This document shows positions 45,565-53,549 of a stretch of DNA of 64,000 nucleotides, piece after piece; the stretch's first letter is position 1; each line of letters starts with the position of its first letter. The stretch covers positions 310,001 to 374,000 of the forward strand of contig NZ_JHET01000007.1 in the NCBI RefSeq assembly GCF_000685355.1. The letters are read 5' to 3'. Source of the stretch: Microbacterium sp. CH12i (lineage in GTDB: Bacteria > Actinomycetota > Actinomycetes > Actinomycetales > Microbacteriaceae). The position numbers and the translations under genes are program-made. Below the pieces are notes generated by a model, which did not search any database, was not told the origin of the DNA, and saw only the letters and a program-made list of their open reading frames with translations.

Positions 45565-46921
45565 CGAACAACGTCGAAGTCGGCACCGAGCGCGGCGAGC
45601 TTCACGAGGAACTTCTCGTACCCACGGCTGAGAATGTCGACGCCAGAGACCTGGGATTCGCCTTCTGCCGTGAGCGCCGCAATGACGTGGCTGTAACCGC
45701 CTCGGAGGTCAGGAACAACGATGTCGGCGGCGTGCAAGGGCGTCGGGCCTGTGATGACCGCGGCCTGCTCGAGCTTGCGACGAGGAACACGGCGGGGACC
45801 GTCCTGCAGCCCGTGCGGGTGCACCACAATGTCGGCGCCCATCTTCACCAGGCGTCGGTGAAGCCGAAGCGGTTCTCATACACCGTCTCGTGAACGATCG
45901 AGCTCCCCTTGGCCTGTGTCAGAGCGACGATGAGGGGCTGCTGCCAATCGGTCATGAAGCCGGGGTGCACGTCGGTTTCGACGACAACCGGCTTGATCTC
46001 GCCCTCACGGCGGAAAAGGATGCCGTCCTCTTTGATGTCGAACCAGCCACCGGCCTTGCGGAACACGTTGAGGAAGGTCAGCATCTCCTGCTGCTTTGCA
46101 CCGCCGACGAAGATCTCGCCGTCGGTCGCGAGAGCAGCGGATGCCCAAGACGCCGCCTCGTTGCGGTCGAAGATCGATCGGTGGTCGTAGCCGCGGAGCG
46201 TCTCTACGCCTTCGATGACGATGACGCGGTTCGGCTCATACGAGATGATCGCGCCCATCTTCTGCAGCACGGCGATGAGATCCATGATCTCGGGCTCGAT
46301 CGCGGCGTTGTGCAGTTCGGTGACGCCTTCGGCCCGCACGGCTGTCAGCAGCACCTGCTCGGTCGCACCAACACTCGGGTACGGCAGGTGGATGTTCGCG
46401 CCGTGCAGACGTCCGCCCGGTGTTGACAGACGGATGCCGCTGGGAAGCTTCTCAACGACAGCACCGAACTTGCGCAGCGCATCGAGGTGGAAATCGATAG
46501 GACGATCGCCGATACGGCATCCACCAAGATCAGGGATGAACGCCTGGCCGAGACGGTGCAGCAGCGGGCCGCAGAACAGAATCGGAATGCGCGACGCGCC
46601 AGCGTGAGCGTCGATCTCTTCAAAGTGCGCCGACTCGACATCACTCGGATCGAATACGAGTGAGCCAGCTTCATCGCCCTCGGTGACACGCACGCCGTGC
46701 ACCTCAAGCAGGGACCGCACGACGGCGACATCACTGATCTCTGGCACATCACGGAGGGTGCTGACAGTTTCACCCAGCAACGAGGCCACCATCGCCTTCG
46801 TGGCGAGGTTCTTGGCTCCCTTGACATCCACACGTCCGCGCAGCGGTCGCCCGCCTCGAATCGCCAGAACATCCCCAGAAGGTATTGCGTCCTGACGTAC
46901 GTCGTGCAGGGGTGTCGTCAT
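45561..46921 (-). CDS. murA: UDP-N-acetylglucosamine 1-carboxyvinyltransferase (frameshifted as sequenced)
   Basis: About 453-aa first committed enzyme of peptidoglycan synthesis. VDVKGAKNLATKAMVASLLG (Lys-Asn site), GGCRIGDRPIDFHL (catalytic Cys), SVGATEQVLLTAVRAEG and HPGFMTDWQQPLIVAL are intact. The frame breaks near 45851: GACGCCTGGTGA would be GCCCTGGTG with one more C, restoring TDALVKMGADIVVHPHGL. The gene is normally essential, so this is almost certainly an error. N-terminal frame 46921-45852; C-terminal frame ends 45561. Confidence 0.93.
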
Positions 46922-47002
46922 TCGATGGGCCTCACTTCAATTCTGCGGATCGCGGCAGTTGCCGCCGGGACGAATGCCCCCTGGCCCACTCTCCGACCTC
47001 GT

Positions 47003-47599
47003 TCAAAGAACAGGGAGGGTGCGTGGCCGCCACGACTCGCGACGGGCCTCGAACTGCGCGATCTTGTCTTCGTTGCGCAGCGTGAGCCCGATGTCATCGA
47101 GCCCTTCGAGGAGCCGCCATCTAGTGTAATCGTCGATCTCGATGTCGGCCTGGACATCACCGATCACGGCAGTGCGCGCCTCAAGGTCGACAGTGATCGA
47201 AGCACCGGGGTTCGCGTCGATCTCCGCCCAGATCCGTTCAAGATCTTCTTCAGTAATAGTCGCGGCCAACAGGCCTTGCTTCCCGGAGTTTCCGCGGAAG
47301 ATGTCGGCGAAACGAGGACTCAACACGACGTTGAAACCGAAGTCACGAAGTGCCCAGACGGCGTGCTCACGGCTCGAGCCGGTGCCGAAATCCGATCCTG
47401 CCACGAGCACGGATGCCCCTTGAAATGCCGCTTGGTTGAGGACGAATTCAGGGTCCTGACGCCAGGCGTAAAAGAGCGCATCCTCGAAGCCGGTCTTGGT
47501 GACTCGCTTGAGGAACACCGCGGGAATGATCTGGTCGGTATCGACATTCGAGCGCTTCAGCGGGGCGGCGATCCCGGTGTGGGTGGTGAATTTCTCCAT
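47003..47599 (-). CDS. leuD: 3-isopropylmalate dehydratase small subunit
   Basis: 198-aa swivel-domain subunit. [40 protein letters not shown] and ILSP-type [13 protein letters not shown] are conserved. With LeuC it isomerises 2- and 3-isopropylmalate in leucine synthesis. 2-bp gap from leuC; 81 bp before murA. Confidence 0.96.
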   Translation of the reverse strand: MEKFTTHTGIAAPLKRSNVDTDQIIPAVFLKRVTKTGFEDALFYAWRQDPEFVLNQAAFQGASVLVAGSDFGTGSSREHAVWALRDFGFNVVLSPRFADIFRGNSGKQGLLAATITEEDLERIWAEIDANPGASITVDLEARTAVIGDVQADIEIDDYTRWRLLEGLDDIGLTLRNEDKIAQFEARRESWRPRTLPVL

Positions 47600-47601
47600 G
47601 A

Positions 47602-49062
47602 TCAGGCTCCTACCAGTTCCTCAATCGGCGACAGGTCGCTGGGGCTGGACAGCGTGCCGCGAACAGCGGTCGCAGCAGCGACCAGCGGGGACACGAGATG
47701 CGTGCGACCCCCCTTGCCCTGACGGCCCTCGAAGTTTCGGTTCGATGTGGATGCGCAACGCTCACCAGGTGCCAGCTGGTCAGGGTTCATGCCCAGACAC
47801 ATCGAGCACCCAGCAAATCGCCATTCCGCACCGAAGTCGGTGACAATCTTGTCAATGCCTTCGGCTTCGGCCTCGAGGCGCACTCGGGCAGATCCTGGCA
47901 CGACCATGACGCGAACGCCGTCTGCCTTCTTCCGACCGCTGATAACCGACGCAAACGCGCGGAGGTCTTCGATGCGGCTGTTCGTGCAGGAGCCCATGAA
48001 CACGGCATCAACGGGCACTTCCTTCAGCGGCGTGCCAGGAATGAGATCCATGTATTCCAAGGCGCGCTCTGCGGCCGCGCGGGCATTCGGATCGGCGATG
48101 TCGGCCGGGTTCGGCACAGTCGACGAGAGTGAACTGCCCTGACCGGGGTTTGTACCCCAGGTGACGAACGGCTCGAGCTCGTTCGCATCGACAAGAACCT
48201 CAGCGTCGAATGTCGCGCCATCATCGGTGGGGAGCGTACGCCAGTAGGCGACAGCATCCTCCCAGTCTTGACCCTTCGGCGCATGCGGACGACCCTTGAG
48301 GTACGCGAAGGTCGTCTCGTCAGGAGCGACCATGCCTGCTCGCGCACCGGCCTCGATCGACATGTTGCAGATCGTCATGCGACCTTCCATCGACAGCGCA
48401 CGGATCGCGCTGCCGCGGAACTCCAGAACGTACCCCTGACCGCCGCCGGTGCCGATCTTGGCGATGACGGCGAGGATGATGTCTTTCGCTGTCACACCCT
48501 CCCGCAGCTCGCCCTCAATCGTGATGGCCATCGTCTTGAACGGCTTCAGCGGAAGCGTCTGCGTCGCCATGACGTGCTCGACCTCGCTGGTGCCGATGCC
48601 GAACGCCATCGCGCCGAAAGCACCATGCGTAGAGGTGTGCGAGTCGCCGCAGACGACCGTGATCCCGGGCATCGTCAGCCCGAGCTGCGGACCGACGACG
48701 TGAACAATGCCCTGCTCGGCGTCGCCCAGCGAGTGCAGCCGGACGCCGAACTCGGCGGCATTTCGGCGCAGCGTCTCGATCTGGGTGCGGCTGGTAAGGT
48801 CGGCGATCGGCTTGTCGATTGCCAGAGTCGGAGTGTTGTGGTCTTCCGTGGCAATCGTCAGATCGACTCGCCGTAGCGGCCGGCCCTCCGAGCGAAGGCC
48901 ATCGAAGGCCTGCGGGCTCGTCACCTCGTGCACCAGGTGCAGGTCGATGTAGATGAGGTCAGGCTCGTCACCGGTGCCCTTGACGACGAGGTGGTCATCC
49001 CAGACCTTCTCGGCGAGCGTGCGCGGACGGCTCGAAACATCGGACGTATCAACTGAGGTCAT
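47602..49062 (-). CDS. leuC: 3-isopropylmalate dehydratase large subunit
   Basis: 486-aa aconitase-family Fe-S subunit. [36 protein letters not shown] (first cluster Cys) and [20 protein letters not shown] (other two Cys) are present. ATG 49062 has GGAG upstream. A leader peptide with Val/Leu/Ile codons and a hairpin precede it. Confidence 0.97.
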   Translation of the reverse strand: MTSVDTSDVSSRPRTLAEKVWDDHLVVKGTGDEPDLIYIDLHLVHEVTSPQAFDGLRSEGRPLRRVDLTIATEDHNTPTLAIDKPIADLTSRTQIETLRRNAAEFGVRLHSLGDAEQGIVHVVGPQLGLTMPGITVVCGDSHTSTHGAFGAMAFGIGTSEVEHVMATQTLPLKPFKTMAITIEGELREGVTAKDIILAVIAKIGTGGGQGYVLEFRGSAIRALSMEGRMTICNMSIEAGARAGMVAPDETTFAYLKGRPHAPKGQDWEDAVAYWRTLPTDDGATFDAEVLVDANELEPFVTWGTNPGQGSSLSSTVPNPADIADPNARAAAERALEYMDLIPGTPLKEVPVDAVFMGSCTNSRIEDLRAFASVISGRKKADGVRVMVVPGSARVRLEAEAEGIDKIVTDFGAEWRFAGCSMCLGMNPDQLAPGERCASTSNRNFEGRQGKGGRTHLVSPLVAAATAVRGTLSSPSDLSPIEELVGA

Positions 49063-49102
49063 GTCGGTTTCTCCAAATTCGGCGGTGTGGCCACGCTGAA
49101 CT

Positions 49103-49140
49103 CCGCGACGAGAAGGGCCTATTTCGAGGTCTCGTCGCGG
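49103..49140 (-). promoter_or_regulatory. leader hairpin overlapping leucine leader peptide
   Basis: Perfect 11-bp arms (49130-49140 and 49103-49113; CCGCGACGAGA with TCTCGTCGCGG) and a 16-nt loop that contains the leader-peptide stop. The 5' arm lies in the leader codons for RDE. No U-run follows, so it may act through translation coupling, Rho or competing structures rather than as a plain terminator. Confidence 0.65.
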
Positions 49141-49169
49141 CTGATAAGGAGAAGAACCACTCGCCGCAT
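49119..49169 (-). CDS. leucine leader peptide (16 aa) upstream of leuCD
   Basis: Encodes [16 protein letters not shown] with consecutive Val-Val-Leu-Leu-Leu-Ile codons (GTG GTT CTT CTC CTT ATC), the expected sensor of branched-chain aminoacyl-tRNA supply. A TAAACT -10-like hexamer (49182-49177) ends 7 nt before its ATG, so it is probably translated from a leaderless transcript. Stalling in the Leu codons would alter the following hairpin and leuC expression. Too short for family comparison; call rests on position and composition. Confidence 0.72.
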   Translation of the reverse strand: MRRVVLLLISRDETSK

Positions 49170-49230
49170 GCCGGTCAGTTTACACCGGCAACGGGAGTGG
49201 TTCGTCCCCTCGAGTTATTGGATGACGCGA

Positions 49231-50223
49231 TCACTCAGCGATCGCAGTCGCCTTCTTCTCCCGCGCCGAGGCGATGAGGCTCGCGATGGTTGCAACGGCC
49301 ATCGAAGCGAAGATCACACCGAGTGAGACCCAGTTGTTGATATCGGGTGCCCACAGGATGTTTTGCCCACCGTTGACGAACGGCAGTTCGTTTTCGTGCA
49401 TCGCATGCAGGATGAGCTTCACGCCGATGAAGCCGAGGATGAATGCCACACCGTAGTGCAGGTATTTCAGCTTGTCGAGCAAGTCTCCCAGCAGGAAATA
49501 CAACTGACGCAACCCCATCAGCGCAAACAGGTTCGCGGTGAAGACTATGAAGGTGTCTTGCGTGACGCCGAAGATCGCGGGGATCGAGTCGACGGCAAAC
49601 ATCAGGTCGGTGACGCCAAGCGACACGAACACGATGAGCATCGGCGTCCAGATCTTCTTGCCGTTCACGACGGTGCGGACCTTCGAACCGTCGTAACTGT
49701 CGCTGATATCAATGCCGCGGCGCAACAGCCGGATGATGAAGCTTTCCGTCTGCTGATCTTCCTCATGTTTGTCTGGCATCGCCTGGCGAATTGCGGTGAA
49801 GACGAGGAACGCGCCAAACAGGTAGAAGATCGGAGTGAGGTGCTCGACAGCGGCGCCGACGATGACGATGAAGATCGCACGAAGCACGAGAGCGATGATG
49901 ATGCCCACCATCAGAGCTTCCTGCTGATAGCGGCGCGGAACAGCAAACTGCCTCATGATCAGCACGAACACGAACAGGTTGTCGATTGAGAGGCTGTACT
50001 CCATGGTCCAGCCGGTGAGGAAGTCCAGCGAAGTCTTGCTGTCGCCGACGAAGAAGAGAATCGCCGCGAAGATCAGCGCGAGAGTCACATAGAACGCGAC
50101 CCAGAGGCTGGATTCCTTAGTGGAGGGGATGTGCGGTCGCTTCAGGATCAAGAGCAGATCCGCGATGAGAATCACAGTCAGAACCACCAATGAGGTGATC
50201 TCGAACCAGACGGGGATGTTCAA
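49231..50223 (-). CDS. TerC family integral membrane protein (probable manganese exporter)
   Basis: 330-aa protein with about nine helices. TerC signatures: MEYSLSIDNLFVFVLIMRQF and VTDLMFAVDSIPAIFGVTQD, both with the metal-binding acidic residues; ANLFALMGLRQLYFLL follows. TerC/Alx proteins export Mn2+. Start TTG 50223 (MNIPVWFEITS) has GAAAGG upstream; the longer frame would run through the riboswitch. A yybP-ykoY leader strongly supports Mn2+ as substrate. Confidence 0.9.
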   Translation of the reverse strand: MNIPVWFEITSLVVLTVILIADLLLILKRPHIPSTKESSLWVAFYVTLALIFAAILFFVGDSKTSLDFLTGWTMEYSLSIDNLFVFVLIMRQFAVPRRYQQEALMVGIIIALVLRAIFIVIVGAAVEHLTPIFYLFGAFLVFTAIRQAMPDKHEEDQQTESFIIRLLRRGIDISDSYDGSKVRTVVNGKKIWTPMLIVFVSLGVTDLMFAVDSIPAIFGVTQDTFIVFTANLFALMGLRQLYFLLGDLLDKLKYLHYGVAFILGFIGVKLILHAMHENELPFVNGGQNILWAPDINNWVSLGVIFASMAVATIASLIASAREKKATAIAE

Positions 50224-50251
50224 GGGTGCACGGCACCTTTCGAGAGGTCGA

Positions 50252-50361
50252 CTACCAGCCGAAAGTCTCTCCCCCGCACTGAGTGCGTCGCGCGCCCGGA
50301 GCAACTTTGATGGTGCTCGTGATGACGATGCGCGCGGATTTGGGATACTCCCTCTCGCAGG
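50252..50361 (-). promoter_or_regulatory. yybP-ykoY (Mn2+-sensing) riboswitch before terC
   Basis: On the minus strand the leader contains, in order, GAGAGGGAGTA, GCGCATCGTCATCACGAGC, the returning strand GCTCCGGGCGCG, a short hairpin, and GAGACTTTCGG. These match the conserved 5' GGGAGUA box, the GUCGUCA / CUC-CGG helix-loop elements and the 3' GACCUUUC-like strand of yybP-ykoY RNAs. P1 can pair CGAGAG (50357-50352) with CTTTCG (50265-50260). A second complement, CTCTCG (50246-50241), lies just before the ribosome binding site and may form the switching helix. A TAGAAT -10 is at 50371-50366, placing the RNA 5' end directly before the aptamer. Confidence 0.85.
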
Positions 50362-50469
50362 ATCGATTCTAGCGGAGGTTGGTGGGAAGTACCGTACTGC
50401 TGCAAACCGATCTGAGACGATGGGGCGTTGCTCGACACTTTTCAGATGAGAGACACCGAACGGAGCAGA

Positions 50470-51027
50470 ATGCCGGATCGATCAGAAGACCAGGAATGGG
50501 CGGCACGCGCCGCGGCAGGTGACGAGAGCGCCTTCCGTGCGCTGTACCGCGCGCATGTTCGGCCGGTCTACTGGATCGCACACGGAATCGTCGGGACCGC
50601 CGAGGATGCCGAGGACGTGACCCAGGAGACGTTCGTCGTTGCCTGGGGGAAGCTGCCGACGCTCGAGTTGGTCGGCGAATCGATCCTGCCGTGGTTGGCG
50701 ACGATTTGCCGCTTCCAAGCGGCAAATCGCCTACGTCAGCGGCGGCGCGATCAGGCGCACACAACGGATGCCGCGGATGAGACGCTCGCTGACACGGTCA
50801 ATGTCGAAGAGCAAGTCATCACCGCGGCATTAGCTGCGAGGATCACCGCCGAAATCGGCACCCTGAGCGATTTGGATCAGGAAATCTTTCGGCTATGCGC
50901 TGCCGAGGGATACGCCTACCACGTAGCCGCGACAGAGCTGGGAATCAGCCATGCCGTTGTTCGGAACCGCCTCTCGCGGGTGCGCACGCAGTTGCGCGGC
51001 ACCGTCCAGGAAGTGAGAGACGCATGA
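50470..51027 (+). CDS. ECF-type RNA polymerase sigma factor
   Basis: 185-aa sigma-70 family protein. Region 2: DESAFRALYRAHVRPVYWIA and AEDAEDVTQETFVVAWGKLP; region 4: LSDLDQEIFRLCAAEGYAYH and VAATELGISHAVVRNRLSRV. ATG 50470 has GGAGC upstream. Overlaps the DUF4349 gene by ATGA, so the pair probably forms a sigma/regulator module. Confidence 0.88.
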   Translation: MPDRSEDQEWAARAAAGDESAFRALYRAHVRPVYWIAHGIVGTAEDAEDVTQETFVVAWGKLPTLELVGESILPWLATICRFQAANRLRQRRRDQAHTTDAADETLADTVNVEEQVITAALAARITAEIGTLSDLDQEIFRLCAAEGYAYHVAATELGISHAVVRNRLSRVRTQLRGTVQEVRDA

Positions 51028-52085
51028 ACGACCAGAACCCCATCGAACCCCTCCCCGAGCTTTCGGCGGAGAGCATCACCAGAATCGAGAATGCCGTGTT
51101 CGCGAAAATCGCCGGAGAGCCGTCATCCCACACGGCACGGACAACTCACGCACCCACGAAGCGACGCCGTTGGCTGACCGGAATAGGCATCGCCGCCGCG
51201 TTCGTGGCCGGCGTGCTCATTACTCCCCCGATCCTCGGCGTTGTCGGCGGTGGCGGCGTCATGAATGATGCGAGCGGCTCCTCAATTCCTATGATCGACG
51301 GGGGATATTCCGAATCCGCGCCCGGCATGAGCGCCCAGGACTCGAGCATTCAGGTCAGCGCTGGTGTGCCGGCAATCGCCCCCGAACTCAGCCGCGAGAT
51401 CATCCAGAACGCGCAGGCAACTCTTCAGGTCACCAACATTCAGGAGGCCGCTGACGCTGTCGCTGCGCTCGCCGACGAGCATGGCGGCTATGTCGAAAGC
51501 ACCAACATTCAAACGACTCCCGTCGAAGATCAGACCTCTGCCCAGGCACCGCCGGACGCGGGATACGGCTGGGTCAGCATCCGCGTACCCTCGGCAGACC
51601 TGCCAGACGTCATCACGGAGCTCGCGTCTTCAGGGAAGGTGCTGGCCTCCTCTGTATCGAAGCAGGATGTGACCTCCACCGCGATCGATCTTCGGGCACG
51701 TGTCGACGCGACGCGCGCATCGGTCGACCGACTCACCGAACTCATGTCGAACACGGCAACCGTCTCGGAGCTGATTGAAGCCGAAACGGCGCTCTCCGAT
51801 CGTCAAGCGCAGCTGGAGTCGTACGAGCAGCAGCTCGCGGCTCTCGACGATCAGGTGGCGATGTCCTCGCTGCAGGTAGAGCTCACTCGGACGGCCAGTG
51901 CGACGACCGCTGACCCCGCCGGATTCGGTGACGGTCTGCTCGCCGGCTGGAACGGACTGATCGTCTCGCTCAACGCCTTGGTGATCGCGTTTGGATTCCT
52001 GCTCCCCTGGCTTGTTGTCACGGGCGTCGTCGTCCTTATCGTCTGGGCGATCCGCCGCGGGCGTCGCGGTCGGAAGGACTCCTAG
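51024..52085 (+). CDS. DUF4349 membrane protein, putative partner of the ECF sigma factor
   Basis: 353-aa protein. Residues about 1-45 are cytoplasmic, then a helix (about 50-72, WLTGIGIAAAFVAGVLITPP), an extracytoplasmic DUF4349 domain (ATLQVTNIQEAADAVAALAD, STAIDLRARVDATRASVDRL, then coiled coil QAQLESYEQQLAALDDQVAM) and a C-terminal helix near 315-340. No zinc-binding anti-sigma motif is seen. Coupling to the sigma gene suggests control of sigma activity by an envelope signal. Confidence 0.82.
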   Translation: MNDQNPIEPLPELSAESITRIENAVFAKIAGEPSSHTARTTHAPTKRRRWLTGIGIAAAFVAGVLITPPILGVVGGGGVMNDASGSSIPMIDGGYSESAPGMSAQDSSIQVSAGVPAIAPELSREIIQNAQATLQVTNIQEAADAVAALADEHGGYVESTNIQTTPVEDQTSAQAPPDAGYGWVSIRVPSADLPDVITELASSGKVLASSVSKQDVTSTAIDLRARVDATRASVDRLTELMSNTATVSELIEAETALSDRQAQLESYEQQLAALDDQVAMSSLQVELTRTASATTADPAGFGDGLLAGWNGLIVSLNALVIAFGFLLPWLVVTGVVVLIVWAIRRGRRGRKDS

Positions 52086-52516
52086 CTCGCCGCCTTGCGG
52101 ATGTGGTCGGCGATCGTCTTCTCGGTCTCAGTAGTCAACGCAACGAGGGCGAATGAGGTCACCCAGAGGTCACCGTCATCCAGATTCGCTGATTCTTCAA
52201 AACCGAGCGTCGCGTAACGGGTTGTGAATTTCGAGGCGGCCTTGAAGAACACCACTACCTTGCCGTTTTCATCGGCGTAGGACGGGAAGCCGTACCACGT
52301 CTTCGGAATGAGGTGCGGTGCCACCTCGGAGACGATGCGGTCAATCCCCTCGGCGAGAACGCGGTCGTCGTCTGGCAGGGCTGCGATCGCTTCACGGACT
52401 GCTTGCTCCCCTGCCGCACGGGTCTTACCCGCCTTCTCTTCTGCGCGCAGTTCGGCGGCGCGCTGCTTGACAGCGTCGCGCTCTTCCTTGGACAGTCCAG
52501 CGGTCTTGCCAGCCAT
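52082..52516 (-). CDS. DUF1801-like / YdhG-type protein
   Basis: 144-aa soluble protein: helical Lys/Glu-rich N terminus (LSKEERDAVKQRAAELRAEE), then the DUF1801-like core IPKTWYGFPSYADENGKVVV and KFTTRYATLGFEESANLDDG. Function unknown. ATG 52516 with GAGGAG upstream. Its stop and that of DUF4349 share the CTAG at 52082-52085. Confidence 0.75.
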   Translation of the reverse strand: MAGKTAGLSKEERDAVKQRAAELRAEEKAGKTRAAGEQAVREAIAALPDDDRVLAEGIDRIVSEVAPHLIPKTWYGFPSYADENGKVVVFFKAASKFTTRYATLGFEESANLDDGDLWVTSFALVALTTETEKTIADHIRKAAS

Positions 52517-52620
52517 GTCATACTCCTCGCCGTTGTGTCGTGGTCGTCTCTGACCTGGGTCTACATTACGACTGACCAACCCGAAGCACTATCGAATCCT
52601 GATAGCACTTCTGAGATGCA

Positions 52621-52650
52621 GAAAACCCCCGGGATTGCCGGGGGGTTTTC
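52621..52650. terminator. terminator downstream of tRNA-Glu
   Basis: Stem GAAAACCCCC/GGGGGTTTTC with extra GG/CC pairs and a short loop; the minus-strand read ends in TTTTC. It lies 9 bp past the tRNA-Glu 3' end. Confidence 0.8.
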
Positions 52651-52659
52651 GATGTTGTG

Positions 52660-52732
52660 TGACCCCAACGGGATTCGAACCCGTGTTACCGCCGTGAGAG
52701 GGCAGCGTACTAGGCCGCTATACGATGGGGCC
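52660..52732 (-). tRNA. tRNA-Glu (CTC)
   Basis: 73-nt cloverleaf read on the minus strand: acceptor GGCCCCA/TGGGGTC, anticodon stem CTGCC/GGCGG with loop CTCTCAC (anticodon CTC), T-arm ACGGG-TTCGAAT-CCCGT. CCA is not encoded. Confidence 0.95.
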
Positions 52733-52883
52733 GTCTGGCGGACATTTCCGTGCCGCGACAACCGTTCAAGTATGCCATGAGTTTTTGCCCTCCGCAAAAT
52801 CGTGCCGTGATGAGCTCCCGCCCGGGCGCGTCTTTATAAAACTCGGGTTTGCCGCGCGGCCGCAGACAGAGTTGACTCTCCTC

Positions 52884-53522
52884 ATGCGCGTCACAAAGTT
52901 CGAACATGCCACCCTCCGCATCGATGAGAGCGGCGACAGCCTGCTCATCGATCCCGGGTCATTCACCACGCCCCTGATCGATCTTTCGAGCGTCGTAGCC
53001 GTCGTGATCACTCACGAGCACCCCGATCATTGGACACCCGAGCACCTCGATCGAATTCTCCGTGATGCACCCGGCATCCCGATCTTCGCCCCGGCAGGCG
53101 TCGCGGCGGCCGCTTCGGACTACGAAATTACCGTGGTTGCCCCCGGCGATACGGTTACCGCCGGCCGCTTTACACTGCGCTTCTTCGGCGGTGACCACGC
53201 CGTCATTCACTCGTCAGTGCCGAACGTGCAAAACGTTGGAGTACTCGTCAACGACGAGCTCTACTATCCGGGCGACTCATACGCAATCCCCGAAGGCGTT
53301 GAGGTCAACACTCTCGCTGCGCCTCTAGGCGGCCCCTGGCTCAAGATCGGTGAGGCGATGGACTTCATGCTCGCCGTGAAGCCGCGTCGCGCGTTCGGCG
53401 TTCACGATATGACGCTTTCGGTGGCTGGCCGCAACATGCATCGCTCGCGCCTGAAATGGGCGACCGAGCACAACGGAGGCGAGTTCTTCGAGCTCGACCC
53501 GGGCGACCCGCTCGACCTTTGA
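52884..53522 (+). CDS. metallo-beta-lactamase-fold hydrolase
   Basis: 212-aa protein of the UlaG/L-ascorbate-lactonase-like MBL group. The metal motif is VVITHEHPDHWTPEHL (HxHxDH), with further ligands in FFGGDHAVIH, YYPGDSYAIP and FGVHDM. ATG 52884 gives MRVTKFEHATLRIDES; the longer frame runs into tRNA-Glu. No Shine-Dalgarno is visible. Substrate unknown. Confidence 0.85.
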   Translation: MRVTKFEHATLRIDESGDSLLIDPGSFTTPLIDLSSVVAVVITHEHPDHWTPEHLDRILRDAPGIPIFAPAGVAAAASDYEITVVAPGDTVTAGRFTLRFFGGDHAVIHSSVPNVQNVGVLVNDELYYPGDSYAIPEGVEVNTLAAPLGGPWLKIGEAMDFMLAVKPRRAFGVHDMTLSVAGRNMHRSRLKWATEHNGGEFFELDPGDPLDL

Positions 53523-53549
53523 TTCTCCCGGCGGAGGGTCGCCCTCCTC

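Noticed and set aside
45840..45860. Programmed frameshifting in murA, glpD, pepN and others
   Set aside because: No slippery heptamer plus downstream structure, breaks are at different non-homologous places, and all are fixed by adding one base in short base runs; errors explain them better.
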